NCBI RefSeq assembly: GCF_032917945.1 | Contig: NZ_CP136624.1 | Location: 3,844,001 to 3,908,000 of the forward strand | From: Bradyrhizobium sp. sBnM-33 | GTDB lineage: Bacteria; Pseudomonadota; Alphaproteobacteria; Rhizobiales; Xanthobacteraceae | Direction of reading: 5' to 3' | Length of the DNA: 64,000 bases | In this document: positions 26,481 to 35,605 of the stretch, piece after piece | How positions within the stretch are numbered: the stretch's first letter is position 1 | Layout: each line of letters starts with the position of its first letter | The notes under the pieces: model-generated | What the model was told of the DNA's origin: nothing | Databases searched by the model: none | The model's input: only the letters and a program-made list of their open reading frames with translations | Translations under genes and position numbers: made by a program

Positions 26481-27173
26481 ATGGGGCAAATCATGAAATT
26501 ACTTAGCTTTATTTTGTCGACTGCTGCAGCTGTGGGTATTTTACTTAATGCACCCAACGCACAAGCCAATTTGGTACTTAATGGCAGCTTTGAGACGGGG
26601 GTGAACCCAGGCGGTTTCACGACCTTGAACTCAACCGATTCAGTGAGCATTTTGGGCTGGACTGTAACGAGTGGATCGATCGATTATATCGGTTCCCATT
26701 GGCAGGCCTCGCAAGGTTCGCGCAGCATCGATTTGAACGGCATCACTCAGGGAACGATCGCGCAGCAGACCCTAGCTACGGTTGCCGGCCAGCAATACCT
26801 AATCTCGTTTGATCTGGCAGGTAACCCTGACCAGGGACCTACTGTCAAAACCATTGGTGTCACCATCGGTGGTTCCGGACTCCAAACCTTCACATTCGAT
26901 ACGACCGGCAAATCTCACAACGATATGGGCTGGATCACGGAAACTTTTCTGTACACGGCCACCGGGACTTCGACCATCACATTCCAGAGCTTGACGGTGG
27001 GTCCGGCAGGTAACGTGAACTTTGCAGCCTATGGTCCAGCGCTGGACAATGTATCTGTGACCGCCGTTCCGGAAGCGTCGACCTGGGCGATGATGATCCT
27101 TGGATTCGCAGGCATTGGCTTTATAGCCTATCGCCGGCGTAACCGGATTGCTGGTGCTGTTGGCGTAGCCTGA
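26481..27173 (+). CDS. PEPxxWA-type sorting-domain protein with choice-of-anchor/DUF642-like body
   Basis: 230 aa from the ATG at 26481 (GAGGG five bases upstream; ATG 26493 is the alternative). Signal peptide ([19 protein letters not shown]). The mature start [11 protein letters not shown] and the later [15 protein letters not shown] and GSRSIDLNG are typical of the choice-of-anchor C / DUF642 carbohydrate-binding-like jellyroll. The tail reads [19 protein letters not shown], with Ala for the second Pro, then YRRRNR. A perfect terminator follows. Confidence 0.87.
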   Translation: MGQIMKLLSFILSTAAAVGILLNAPNAQANLVLNGSFETGVNPGGFTTLNSTDSVSILGWTVTSGSIDYIGSHWQASQGSRSIDLNGITQGTIAQQTLATVAGQQYLISFDLAGNPDQGPTVKTIGVTIGGSGLQTFTFDTTGKSHNDMGWITETFLYTATGTSTITFQSLTVGPAGNVNFAAYGPALDNVSVTAVPEASTWAMMILGFAGIGFIAYRRRNRIAGAVGVA

Positions 27174-27198
27174 TTTCAGCTCTGATGAATCTGCAGCG

Positions 27199-27224
27199 AG
27201 ACCGCCTTTGGCGGTCTTTTTTGG
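27199..27224 (+). terminator. Intrinsic terminator after PEPxxWA gene
   Basis: AGACCGCC, TTT loop, GGCGGTCT then TTTTT. Perfect stem, same sequence family as the terminator at 25379-25406. Confidence 0.87.
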
Positions 27225-27284
27225 GTCGATTTGATATATGGTGGAGTAGGGGAGCTAATGCGGCCCCAACAGAAGGCAACATCA

Positions 27285-27689
27285 ATGATCAACCGACTGA
27301 GCACCGTGCTGATTCCGGTTGCAATCGGGCTCTTTGCACCCAGTGCCAACGCCGATCAGCCGAAGGAAATAAAAACTGAGTCAGGCAAGGCGGTAGTTCT
27401 CGGTAATTTTCTTAATGCCCCGGCCAACTGTGCAACGAATCCAGGTCCGATTCCCTTGCCAAGGCTGCGTGAAAAGCCTTCTCATGGCGTAGTAGGCCTG
27501 CAAATCGTTGTAGCCGACGTCGCGGCAACTGACGCCTGCCCAGCCCGGAAGGTTCCCAGCATTGCCTTATTCTACACGCCCAGCAAGGACTTCGTAGGCA
27601 AAGATTCGATTCAGGTCGAATTTGAAACTGGCGACAATAAACTGCCGGCTCTGAGTTTCTTGGTCACTGTCCAAGCGCCCGCAAAATAA
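27285..27689 (+). CDS. Secreted hypothetical protein without sorting tail
   Basis: 134 aa from the ATG at 27285, with AGAAGG upstream. Signal peptide (TVLIPVAIGLFAPSANA). The body has two Cys (NCATNPG, DACPARK) likely forming a disulfide, and ends with an Ig-like strand pattern (GKDSIQVEFETGDNKLPA). It lacks a PEP-CTERM tail. It lies among tailed proteins and may work with them, but no function can be assigned. Confidence 0.6.
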   Translation: MINRLSTVLIPVAIGLFAPSANADQPKEIKTESGKAVVLGNFLNAPANCATNPGPIPLPRLREKPSHGVVGLQIVVADVAATDACPARKVPSIALFYTPSKDFVGKDSIQVEFETGDNKLPALSFLVTVQAPAK

Positions 27690-27940
27690 TGCGCTGGCTC
27701 ATCTCGCCGGTAGCCGATGTAAATACGAACCGCCCCGCCGCTTGCACACAGGATGACAGCTCCCGCCGGGCAGTCAGGCGGAGGATTTTAGGGCGTCTAG
27801 ACTAAGCAAGGGGGCGCTCGGTACCAAGCCGCGAGCTGAGCCAGTCGACAGTCGCAAGCAGACGCGATAGTTTTACCGTTATTCGTCGCCATCAGATCAA
27901 ATAGTGCGGAGGGCTGAACCTTGATCAGAACTTCTTTTTT

Positions 27941-28230
27941 GTGATGGCCTTTGCTTTGTCTTTGTCCGCCTCGAGCGCCTCTGCGATGCCGTTGGCCCCG
28001 CGTGCTTCCCTTGCTGCCTCCCATGACGTGGTGAACGTCAGATTATCTGTTTGGAAGATGGGTACTGCTATCACAGGGGGCGGCGGCCTGTCGCGCGCTG
28101 GGTCTATGGAGAAAATAACTTCTCCGGCCCGTACACCGGGCCCGGATATTATGGTTCGCGAACCAGCGCTGGCGCTGGTGGCTGTTCTAGTATCGCGATT
28201 TGCGAGTATTCCTCGAGAGACTTACGCTGA
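27941..28230 (+). pseudogene. Decayed small secreted protein, copy 1
   Basis: The 5' part encodes a signal-peptide-like start ending SASA, then MPLAPRASLAAS. The 3' part is coding in another frame (GENNFSGPYTGPGYYGSRTS, then GAGGCSS), so a frameshift breaks the gene near 28,060. A second decayed copy lies at 29,060-29,274 on the other side of the next gene. The family resembles small Gly/Tyr-rich secreted proteins common in Bradyrhizobium. Confidence 0.5.
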
Positions 28231-28352
28231 ACAACAGTCGGCGCCCTTGTTGAAAAACTAGGAAAATTGCTGCCGGGGATGGACTATAATTCGCGAATCA
28301 AGGCATATAATTTGAAATAGGTCGGCTTCCTCTCCGGGGGGCATAGGGGTGC

Positions 28353-29012
28353 ATGATGATTTCGAAGTCCAAGATTATTGCTGGTGTCACGCTTGCTCTT
28401 GGTTGTGTTGCCCTGGTGTCGCCGGCTAAGGCTACGATTTATCTCTCTGAAAATTTCGACAGTGTTGCGCAGGGCCTCAACGCCAGCAACGTGGGATCAA
28501 AATTTACCGTTACGAACGGTGCTGTGGACGTAATTGGTGCCGGGAGCTTCGATTTTTATCCAGGCAACGGAAATTACATTGACCTCGACGGAAGCATGAC
28601 GTTGCTTGGCTCGATCGGATCCGTTTCCTTTGGGCCGGGATCTTATCACCTTACTTTCGATGTTGGTTCGTATACGTACCAAGGTCAGTATATTACCGAG
28701 CAGATCAGGGTATCGCTTGGTGATTTTAGCACGACTTTCACGCCGCTTGTAGACTCCTCGTTCACACCAGGCGCTCCCTTCCAGCATGTGGTTCTCGACT
28801 TTACGACAACCACTGCAGGTTCTCTTACCTTCGCTGCCTACAATTCTGTCACTCCCGGCCAAGGGACAAACGTCGGCCCGATCTTGGACAATATCGTCCT
28901 TGCAAGTGCGGTCCCGGAAGCTTCGACGTGGGCCATGATGATTCTTGGCTTCGCGGGCATCGGCTTCTTCGCTTATCGACGCAAAGCTTATTCGGCGTCC
29001 CGTCTGGCCTAA
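28353..29012 (+). CDS. PEPxxWA-type sorting-domain protein
   Basis: 219 aa, ATG with AGGGG upstream. Signal peptide ([15 protein letters not shown]). The mature body begins [16 protein letters not shown], with alternating strands resembling a jellyroll or choice-of-anchor domain. The tail is [19 protein letters not shown] and YRRK; as in the gene at 26,481, Ala replaces the second Pro. Both flanks carry relics of the same small secreted gene, indicating that this unit arose through tandem duplication. Confidence 0.86.
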   Translation: MMISKSKIIAGVTLALGCVALVSPAKATIYLSENFDSVAQGLNASNVGSKFTVTNGAVDVIGAGSFDFYPGNGNYIDLDGSMTLLGSIGSVSFGPGSYHLTFDVGSYTYQGQYITEQIRVSLGDFSTTFTPLVDSSFTPGAPFQHVVLDFTTTTAGSLTFAAYNSVTPGQGTNVGPILDNIVLASAVPEASTWAMMILGFAGIGFFAYRRKAYSASRLA

Positions 29013-29059
29013 ATCGTTGCTTCCGGGTGTGTTCGTAGCCGCCCGGTGAGGCGGTGTTC

Positions 29060-29274
29060 ATTGATGCCCTCGGCGCCGCGTGCTCCTAACGCGGTTTTTG
29101 GTGACGCCCGTGAACGTCAATCATCTGTTCGGAAATTGGTTGTCGCTGTCAGCGAGGCCGACGCCCTGTCTCACGCTGTTCGGTAGGGACAAGGACTTCT
29201 TCGGTCCTTACACACTGGTGCCGGTTATTACGGTCAGCCGAACTAGCTTTGGCGCCGGTGGCTGTTCTAACTGA
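29060..29274 (+). pseudogene. Decayed small secreted protein, copy 2
   Basis: Matches copy 1 at both ends: SAPRAPNA resembles PLAPRASL, and FFGPYT ... SRTSFGAGGCS resembles FSGPYT ... SRTSAGAGGCS. The frames are broken by several indels and stops. Read with copy 1 it shows a duplicated and then degraded gene. Confidence 0.5.
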
Positions 29275-29555
29275 CGATTGCGTCTTGGAGTTTCCTCTGG
29301 GCTGGTGCGTTGCTGACGCCTCCCGGCCTCTGCCGGCGCAAGGTTCGGCTGCCGCTGGCAATTTAAGTTAGGGGTTAACGGGCTCAATTAGGGGATGCAA
29401 TGAGGCCGATCGCATAGGTCGCGCTAGGAGTCAGTGCCCAGAGAGTATTCCGTGTATATTTCCGCCGCGCGTTTAATAAAATTCTTCCTTTTCTATAGAT
29501 TCTTGTCTATATGGGACTTTGCTAACAAATAATTAATTTCAGTAGGAGTTGTACC
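29275..29555. other. AT-rich leader region before PEPxxWA gene
   Basis: No gene is seen. The last 100 bases are AT-rich (runs of AAT, TTT) compared with neighbours and probably hold the promoter of the gene at 29,556. TAGGAG at 29,543-29,548 is its ribosome site. Confidence 0.4.
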
Positions 29556-30203
29556 ATGTTGTCATTTCGTTCAGTGCTTGCGGGGGTGGCGATTACCGCG
29601 GCTGCGGTTTCCTTCAATTCTGCAGCGAACGCTCATTTTCAGCTTGATGCTACCCCGATCCTTCAAAATCTGAACCTCTCTGATACTGCGGAGGTCACAG
29701 CTAACACAATTTTCACTGGCAGTTCGTCGGGGTACGTCATCAACATTACGGCCGATGTGGACGTCAGTACCGCAAACGGGCTGGCGGCGATAAACAGCAT
29801 CGATGACGCGATCACACTCCTTACCTTTACCCCGGTGATCGGCACCGCGTTCGACACTTTTTCATTTCGGGGCCAGCTTAACACGAATGCTGATCAAAAT
29901 ATCCGCGTTACGGTGACGGACCAGCACGATGATGTCTTCAATTTCTTCATTACCTCAAATGGCAACTTTGCTGCTATTGGAATTGAGACAGTTCCGTTGA
30001 GCGGTGAGACCATCAAAAAAGTGACAATCGAGGGTCTTGGTCTGGGCTTTGCTAACATCAAACAGATTGGTTTCGGGGCTGCGCCGATTGCGCCAGCTGT
30101 ACCCGAGCCCACGACCTGGGCGATGATGCTTATCGGGTTTGCTGGTGTCGGTTTTATCGCCTATCGCCGCCGAAGCCGGGGCCCGTTGCTTCGTGTGTGC
30201 TGA
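29556..30203 (+). CDS. PEPxxWA-CTERM sorting-domain protein
   Basis: 215 aa, ATG with TAGGAG upstream. Signal peptide ([16 protein letters not shown]) followed by a His-containing mature start ([13 protein letters not shown]). The Asp/Asn/Thr-rich body has no recognised enzyme motif. The tail is [19 protein letters not shown] then YRRRSR, fully canonical. It ends 22 bp before a perfect terminator. Confidence 0.87.
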   Translation: MLSFRSVLAGVAITAAAVSFNSAANAHFQLDATPILQNLNLSDTAEVTANTIFTGSSSGYVINITADVDVSTANGLAAINSIDDAITLLTFTPVIGTAFDTFSFRGQLNTNADQNIRVTVTDQHDDVFNFFITSNGNFAAIGIETVPLSGETIKKVTIEGLGLGFANIKQIGFGAAPIAPAVPEPTTWAMMLIGFAGVGFIAYRRRSRGPLLRVC

Positions 30204-30225
30204 GGCAGCTTAAGTTGAGCTTTTG

Positions 30226-30253
30226 AGGGCCACCGAGCGGTGGCCCTTTTTCC
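30226..30253 (+). terminator. Intrinsic terminator after PEPxxWA gene
   Basis: GGGCCACC, loop GAGC, GGTGGCCC, then TTTTT. Perfect 8-bp GC-rich stem and T-run. Confidence 0.88.
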
Positions 30254-30380
30254 TCTTGGTTTGTCGAAGCCATTTTATCATTACCGACAGATGGTTCGCA
30301 GCCGCCCGTTTGGGCGGCTGTTTATTTCCCCGACCCACGAGATTGCGCGCTTCTAGCTCTCAGAGGTCGCGTTGGCCACA

Positions 30381-30388
30381 GCTTGGAA
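30381..30388. repeat. IS66 target-site duplication, left copy
   Basis: GCTTGGAA, identical to 32904-32911 immediately outside the right inverted repeat. Confidence 0.9.
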
Positions 30389-30446
30389 GTATCCGTCCGG
30401 TGAAGGCCGCCTTGCCGAGTGAGACGCGTTATTGAGAACTGTCCTT

Positions 30447-30854
30447 ATGGACAGTGATAGGCGCAGCGCCCAGGTTGAACGGCTCGAAGTGGTGGACACA
30501 GGCCGGCGGCGGCGCTGGTCCGAGGATGAGAAGCTCAAGATCGTCCTGGAGAGCTTACAGGCGCCGCGCCAGGTCGCTGCGACGGCGCGGCGATACGGCG
30601 TTTCGCGCTCATTGCTGCTCCGATGGCGACGGTCGTTTCGCCCCGAGCCGAAGGATGCCAACCATCAAACAGGCTTCGTACCGGCGATGATGGTCGCGGA
30701 ATCGGGGGCGACGCCTGGTCCAGTCGGGTCGGCCGGCGGCGGCGTGATCGAGATCGAGTTCACGGCCGGGGTTCGGATGCGGATCACGGGTACGGTCGAC
30801 GCGGCGACGCTAAAGGCCGCGGTCGCGGCACTGGCTGATGGACGGCCGCGGTGA
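30447..30854 (+). CDS. tnpA: IS66 accessory protein TnpA (helix-turn-helix)
   Basis: 135 aa from the ATG at 30447. It has an IS3/IS66-type helix-turn-helix: RRRRWSEDEKLKIVLE, VAATARRYGVSRSLLLRWRR. TnpA is needed for IS66 transposition, with DNA binding inferred. Its stop overlaps the tnpB start by 4 bp, suggesting coupled translation. Confidence 0.88.
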   Translation: MDSDRRSAQVERLEVVDTGRRRRWSEDEKLKIVLESLQAPRQVAATARRYGVSRSLLLRWRRSFRPEPKDANHQTGFVPAMMVAESGATPGPVGSAGGGVIEIEFTAGVRMRITGTVDAATLKAAVAALADGRPR

Positions 30855-31198
30855 TCCCCATTGCGTCGGGCGTACGGGTGTGGATTGCGACCGGCCATAC
30901 CGATATGCGTCGCGGCATGAACTCGCTGGCCTTGCTGGTGCAGGAAGCCTTCAGGCGCGACCCGCACGGCGGCGACCTCTACGTGTTCCGTGGCAAGAGC
31001 GGCAAGCTCATCAAGATCCTTTGGCATGATGGGCTGGGTATGTCGCTCTACGCCAAGCGGCTGGAGCGCGGCCGCTTTCTCTGGCCGTCGTCGACTGATG
31101 GCGTGGTGACAATCACCCCGGCCCAGCTCGGCTACTTGCTGGAGGGCATTGACTGGCGCATGCCGCAACACACGTGGCGACCGCAGGCGGCCGGCTGA
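30851..31198 (+). CDS. tnpB: IS66 accessory protein TnpB
   Basis: 115 aa, GTG start overlapping tnpA. Typical IS66 Orf2: GHTDMRRGMNSLALLVQE, LYVFRGKSG, LIKILWHDGLGMSLYAKRLE. It is complete at both ends, including the YLLEGIDWRMP end missing from the relic copy at 37,018. Confidence 0.9.
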   Translation: MIPIASGVRVWIATGHTDMRRGMNSLALLVQEAFRRDPHGGDLYVFRGKSGKLIKILWHDGLGMSLYAKRLERGRFLWPSSTDGVVTITPAQLGYLLEGIDWRMPQHTWRPQAAG

Positions 31199-31271
31199 TC
31201 GCTGTGATTTGAATCGATGGCACGATCGGCAGTCCGGACAGAGACCGCGTCTTGTGATTCTCTGGTCGGCG

Positions 31272-32846
31272 ATGGGCGCCGATGATTCTCTCCCCGACGA
31301 TGTGACCACGCTGAAGGCGATGCTGCTTGCCGAGCGAGCGGCCCGCTTGGCCGCGGAGGCGGAAGCTCAGGCACGGACACTGCTGATCGAGAAGCTCAAG
31401 CTCACGATCAAGAAGCTGCGGCACGAGCAGTTCGGACAGTCCTCCGAGCGAGGCGCATTGCTGGACCAGCTCGAGCTGCAGCTCGCCGATCTGGAAGAGA
31501 ACGCCGCGCAAGCCGAGACTGCGGCGCAGATGGCCGCAGCCGACAAGATTACGGTGGCACCATTCGAGCGCCGCAAGCCGGCGCGCCGGCCGCTGCCGGA
31601 GCATTTGCCGCGGGAGCGCATTGTCTATCCGGTGCCTGCGACCTGCCCATGCTGCGGCGACAACCGATTGCGTAAGATCGGCGAGGACGTGACCGAGATG
31701 CTGGAGCTCATCCCGCGCCAGTGGAAAGTGATCCAGCACGTGCGCGAGAAGCTCGTCTGCCGGGCCTGCGAGGCGATCACTCAGCCGCCGGCGCCCTCGC
31801 ACCCGATTGCGCGTGGACGTGCGGGGCCGAAGCTGCTCGCTCATATCTTGTTCGCCAAGTACGGCCTGCACCTGCCGCTCAATCGTCAGAGCGACGTCTA
31901 CCAGCGCGAAGGCATCGACCTCGACGTATCGACGCTCGCCGACTGGGTGGGCGCGTCGGCCGCAACCCTGATGCCGCTGGTCGATGCAATCCGGAGCCAT
32001 GTCTTCGCTGCCGAGCGCATCCATGCAGACGACACCACGGTGCCGGTCCTGGCCAAGGGCAAGACGCGGACCGGCCGGCTCTGGACCTATGCGCGCGACG
32101 ACCGACCGTTCGCCGGCCCCGATCCGCCGGCCGCCGTGTTCTTCTATTCGCCGGATCGTAGCGGTGAGCACCCGGAGCAACATCTGGCGGGCTATGCCGG
32201 GCTGATGCAGGCCGACGCCTATGCCGGTTTTGGCAAGCTCTACGAGGCCAATCGCAAAGCAGGTCCGATCATCGAGGCCGCGTGCTGGGCGCACGGCCGG
32301 CGCAAGTTCTTCGATCTGGCACGGCTCAGCAAGGCGCCGATCGCGGCCGAGGCGGTCAAGCGCATCGACGTCCTGTTCGCCATCGAGCGCGAGATCAACG
32401 GTCTCGCGCCGCAGGAGCGCCGGCACGTGCGCCAGGAGCGCAGTCGACCATTGATCACCGAACTGCACGCTTGGCTGCGCGAGCAGCGGGACAAGCTCTC
32501 CAGGAACAACGAGACGACCAAGGCGATCAACTACTGCCTCAGCCGCTGGGATGCATTCACCCGCTTCCTTGATGACGGGCGCCTGTGCATGTCGAACAAC
32601 GCCGCCGAGCGCGAGCTACGGGCCGTCGCCGTGGGCAGAAGAAACTGGACCTTCGCCGGCTCCGACGAGGGCGGTCGGCGTGCGGCTGCGATCTACACCC
32701 TCATCGCCACCGCCAAGCTCAGCGACATCGATCCACAAGCTTGGCTCGCCGACGTGCTGGCCCGCCTGCCAGATTACCCCGCCAAACGCATCCACGAACT
32801 CCTGCCTTGGAATTGGCGGCTTCAGAGCATCGCTCACGCGGCTTGA
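31272..32846 (+). CDS. tnpC: IS66 transposase TnpC
   Basis: About 524 aa from the ATG at 31272 (GTG 31254 is an alternative; neither has a strong ribosome site). It has an N-terminal coiled-coil (LKAMLLAERAARLAAEAEAQ), a zinc-binding region (CPCCGDN, CRACEAI), then the DDE transposase core (IHADDTTVPVL, ADAYAGFGKLY, SNNAAERELRAVAVGRRNW). Complete length for the family. Confidence 0.92.
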   Translation: MGADDSLPDDVTTLKAMLLAERAARLAAEAEAQARTLLIEKLKLTIKKLRHEQFGQSSERGALLDQLELQLADLEENAAQAETAAQMAAADKITVAPFERRKPARRPLPEHLPRERIVYPVPATCPCCGDNRLRKIGEDVTEMLELIPRQWKVIQHVREKLVCRACEAITQPPAPSHPIARGRAGPKLLAHILFAKYGLHLPLNRQSDVYQREGIDLDVSTLADWVGASAATLMPLVDAIRSHVFAAERIHADDTTVPVLAKGKTRTGRLWTYARDDRPFAGPDPPAAVFFYSPDRSGEHPEQHLAGYAGLMQADAYAGFGKLYEANRKAGPIIEAACWAHGRRKFFDLARLSKAPIAAEAVKRIDVLFAIEREINGLAPQERRHVRQERSRPLITELHAWLREQRDKLSRNNETTKAINYCLSRWDAFTRFLDDGRLCMSNNAAERELRAVAVGRRNWTFAGSDEGGRRAAAIYTLIATAKLSDIDPQAWLADVLARLPDYPAKRIHELLPWNWRLQSIAHAA

Positions 32847-32903
32847 GCCTAATCAGTCCTCCACCCAGAACGGCCTAACCGGGGGCCGTCACCGGATGCG
32901 TAC

Positions 32904-32911
32904 GCTTGGAA
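32904..32911. repeat. IS66 target-site duplication, right copy
   Basis: GCTTGGAA, identical to 30381-30388 immediately outside the left inverted repeat. Confidence 0.9.
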
Positions 32912-32991
32912 CTGATAAACTGCCGATTGTACGCAGGATACAATAGGGTGGGTTTCGAGCGTCGATTGACGGGTAGGTACTCGTTAGCCGA

Positions 32992-33267
32992 TTGAACCTC
33001 GGCGCTATCGCTCTCTTATGGTCAGTGCTCGCCTCGGGCGTTGGGCAGCTAGCCGCTGAGACGGGCCGCATCCAGCGAAAGCCCCGAGATGCTGCCGAGG
33101 CCGAGCGTGTCGCTTCCGAAATGGCCATGAACGATAGCCTGCTTCAGAAGGGCGATATCGTGGTTACCGACCGCGGCTTTTTCGTCTTTCGCGGCCTGGC
33201 CGCCGATGGCTACACCTACGAATTTTCGCCGGTGCCCAATCCTGCTGCAAGCAGGGGCGGTCGATAG
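32992..33267 (+). CDS. Small secreted hypothetical protein
   Basis: 91 aa, TTG start. Signal-peptide-like N-terminus (IALLWSVLASGVGQLAAE), then a compact domain with GDIVVTDRGFFVFRGLAADG. The ordered hydrophobic pattern and clean signal peptide suggest a real gene. It lies 80 bp after the IS66 insertion. The family was not recognised with certainty. Confidence 0.5.
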   Translation: MNLGAIALLWSVLASGVGQLAAETGRIQRKPRDAAEAERVASEMAMNDSLLQKGDIVVTDRGFFVFRGLAADGYTYEFSPVPNPAASRGGR

Positions 33268-33618
33268 GCCAGTCGGGTGTCAACGACACCCGACGAGAAA
33301 TTTCGAGGTACAAGGCAACCGACGGGTTTATTAGGGTTAAATGGTCCTCTCCGGCGAGGCCCGGTGGTCGAGATGTTGAGCAGCACCGGCTGGCTGAAAG
33401 AGGTCGAAAGTGATGATCGCAAGAAAGTCGGGGGAAGGCCATCGCTGCGATGATCTCGGAATCGGCGAAGTGCTTGTTTTTATTAAAATTGACCATTTAA
33501 CTGTAAATCGGGTTCTGGATTTTCACGACGATTACAGAGCGATACCCTCAGCGACCATTAATCATGTGTTCCTGAACGTACCAAAGCCAGCGCGGCCTCG
33601 TACCGATCGGAGTGCAAC
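33268..33618. other. Intergenic region with a short repeated motif
   Basis: No convincing gene. It holds a motif (AACCGACGGG then TATTAGG, about 33,311-33,331) that recurs near 36,588-36,608 beside the IS66 relic. The last bases before 33,619 (GGAGTGCAAC) supply the ribosome site for the next gene. Confidence 0.35.
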
Positions 33619-33882
33619 ATGACCAAACATTCCATAGATGGCTTGCTATTCTTTGAAGGCGGCCGAGAATTGCGCATTATGGCTTACGATGTTAGCCAAA
33701 CGAACGCAGTAGTGCATGCAGATCGACTAGGTCTTCTTCCGATCCACTTCTACGTCACGTTTGACGACTTTCTCACAGTTGGAAAATGCCGGCTCGAGTG
33801 GAGGTATCGGGACGATATCGGTGTCGTCTTTGAACGATGGCTTGATGTCGGCCAGCGTATCATGCTCGACCAATCACGCTGA
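33619..33882 (+). CDS. PilZ-like small protein
   Basis: 87 aa, ATG with GGAG 7-10 bases upstream. GLLFFEGGRELRIMAYDVSQ, then FYVTFDDFLTVGKCRLEWRYRDDIGVVFERW shows the strand order and the LxWRxxxxIGVxF closing motif of small alphaproteobacterial PilZ-type proteins. The RxxxR and D/NxSxxG c-di-GMP-binding motifs are degenerate, so nucleotide binding is doubtful. Confidence 0.6.
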   Translation: MTKHSIDGLLFFEGGRELRIMAYDVSQTNAVVHADRLGLLPIHFYVTFDDFLTVGKCRLEWRYRDDIGVVFERWLDVGQRIMLDQSR

Positions 33883-34320
33883 ATTCTGCCGAAAAATTAA
33901 CCGCGACCGATCTTCATTGAGCGCCATCATCGCGGGCACGAGCACAGCGCCTCACCCACGTGCAGCTACTTCGACACCGGAGCTCGGCGGGATATGTCGT
34001 TGGGAAGCTCGTCCAAGAAGCTGAGTGCGATATAGATCTTGCTTATCTCCCCCTCAATCCACTCACGTTGCTCGGCGCTCAGACTTTCTTTTAAATGCTT
34101 CTCGAGCTGCAGCGCTGCAGCTTGCGGGTGCGGAGATTGTCCAGAGTGGTCTGTGTGTGTGCTGGTTGAGAACCTCGCGCGTGGCCTTTGGGGGCGGGGC
34201 CGCCTCGAGGGCATCTTGAGGCGACCCCTGATCGCGCAGTACGCAGGCCAAACTTGGGGGCGGCCAATCTGCGTGACTAGCAGCCACGCTAGACCTGTGT
34301 GGATCGACTGCAATGAAACT
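33883..34320 (-). other. Region with a possible short open frame only
   Basis: The minus strand between 33,966 and about 34,130 reads LEKHLKESLSAEQREWIEG and IALSFLDELPNDIS, which looks protein-like but has no nearby start codon with a ribosome site. It may be the 3' end of a lost small gene. Nothing else was recognised. Confidence 0.3.
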
Positions 34321-34396
34321 CGTGTGTTAAGCTTGATGTTCGCAGCGGAGGTTAATTCTGGAACCGGAAGCAAAAGATCGCGCAAATGCGGTCTCT
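34321..34396. repeat. Dispersed repeat, copy A
   Basis: About 75 bp beginning GAAACTCG and containing GTTAAGCTTGAT and GGTTAATTCTGGAAC, ending in a degraded GCGGTCTCT stem. Copy B at 50,116-50,200 has the same blocks in the same order and ends in an intact hairpin. Confidence 0.6.
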
Positions 34397-34398
34397 GA

Positions 34399-34540
34399 CT
34401 TCAGAACCTCGTACTCGAAGGCAATGCCCTCCGGATCGTCTTCCTCGAACCAGCTTTCTGCAGCATCCTCGCTAGCAGGCCTTCAGGTGATCCTTGTCGC
34501 CGATCTGCTTGCTGGTGTTGACGTAGAACCAGACTGTCAT
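34399..34540 (-). pseudogene. Frameshifted copy of a ~56-aa MKTVWIYVDT-family gene
   Basis: From the ATG at 34540 the frame reads MTVWFYVNTSKQIGDKDHLK, matching the intact gene at 52,993-53,163, then is lost by a small deletion. The other frame continues with FASEDAAESWFEEDDPEG and FEYEVL. One of four copies of this family in the window. Confidence 0.65.
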
Positions 34541-35229
34541 GAGAATGAAGCTTTGACGCGGGTGCATATTGATTCTTGACCTTGAACAAGTGCGACCGCC
34601 TCTGTAGCGGCTATCAGCGCGCTAGGAGAGCAAGCCCTCAAGCCCCAGCATGGCGATATAGACCGAACCTACACTGCCCCCTACCTCCGATAACCGAAGC
34701 TTTGCCCCGGTTATCGGGTTATCTCTGTTACCGGGTTCTGAGAGAACAGGCTTGGGCGGAGGGAGGCATCGTGAGCCTGATCTCCACCCCTTCGGCAGCC
34801 GAGTTCAACGATTCGCGAGCCATCAATTCGATCGTTGGCCAGTTTTGATAGAAGAAGCCCCTTGCATCGTGGAAATTGTGCGCCTGCACTCGAACGCTGC
34901 AAGCCTTTCTGCCGGCGCCGTTCGCTATCTGAAAGTGAAAATTGAAGCCGACTGCTTCCAGATCTTCTCGGATTGGCTGATTATCTCGACGCATTTGGTG
35001 TCCCCCCATTTTGCGTGGTTCATTCTAAGTTTGCGATCTTGATTTTCACGTGGCGCGATTATGGCGCGCTTGGTGCCTTAAAGCGGCGCTCTCCCCCGGC
35101 AGCCGGGAAGTCGCGTTATTGCTCGAACCGTCAAACCCCCATAACAACGATAACGCCGATAATGAGTGACCAGCGCTTACCGGGTCTACGGGAATGGATT
35201 GCAAATGCAGGCTGAGAGCAAAGATCGGC
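34541..35229. other. Intergenic region, no gene recognised
   Basis: About 690 bp. Frames on both strands are short and have no ribosome sites or recognisable motifs. The composition is mixed, suggesting degraded sequence. Confidence 0.35.
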
Positions 35230-35493
35230 TTAGGGGGCTGGCGCCGTCATAATCCACGACGCCGCTATGAGTACCAGCAAGAGCGCCGTGCCAGCCAACA
35301 TCTGGCGAGTCCTTGTCATTTTGGAGAGCCTATAGGCAACCGCAGGCGAAATGCCAGTCTGATAACACCAGCCGAAGGGGCAACCTGAGTCGCGGCGATC
35401 TAGAGGCCGTTCGACTGGAAGGGCAATAACTTGCGCTTGACACCCTCCAAGCCACAGCGCCAGCGATGACGCGGCGATTGCAATACCGCGCAT
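35230..35493 (-). CDS. Small putative lipoprotein with C-terminal membrane segment
   Basis: 87 aa from the ATG at 35493, with GGGGG upstream. The lipobox is LALWLGGC at residues 12-19. A second hydrophobic stretch near the C-terminus (AGTALLLVLIAASWIM) could be a membrane anchor. It sits downstream of the tailed-protein gene on the same strand, beyond that gene's terminator. No family recognised. Confidence 0.4.
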   Translation of the reverse strand: MRGIAIAASSLALWLGGCQAQVIALPVERPLDRRDSGCPFGWCYQTGISPAVAYRLSKMTRTRQMLAGTALLLVLIAASWIMTAPAP

Positions 35494-35552
35494 TTGAACC
35501 CCCAGAAACGGGCCATCCAAGCCAACCGGAAGGCGAGGGCAAGCTACGACGT

Positions 35553-35582
35553 GACAAAAAGACCGCCCGAAGGCGGTCTCTC
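35553..35582 (-). terminator. Intrinsic terminator after minus-strand PEPxxWA gene
   Basis: Read on the minus strand: GAGAGACCGCC, TTC loop, GGGCGGTCTTTTT. Perfect stem with T-run, located 24 bp after the stop at 35606. Same stem family as 25379-25406 and 27199-27224. Confidence 0.87.
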
Positions 35583-35605
35583 TGCATTCTGATCGGGCTC
35601 GACGA

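Larger units (their letters stand above)
30389..32903 (+). mobile_element. Complete IS66-family insertion sequence
   Basis: About 2.5 kb with three genes in the classical IS66 order (tnpA, tnpB, tnpC). The imperfect terminal inverted repeats are 23 bp (30389-30411 and 32881-32903, about 19 of 23 matching). The element is flanked by a perfect 8-bp direct repeat, GCTTGGAA, at 30381-30388 and 32904-32911; IS66 elements make 8-bp duplications. All three frames are intact, so the element looks recently inserted and potentially active. Confidence 0.93.

Noticed and set aside
31113..32468. 451-codon minus-strand frame inside IS66
   Set aside because: Antisense of tnpC; the plus strand encodes a complete, motif-bearing transposase.
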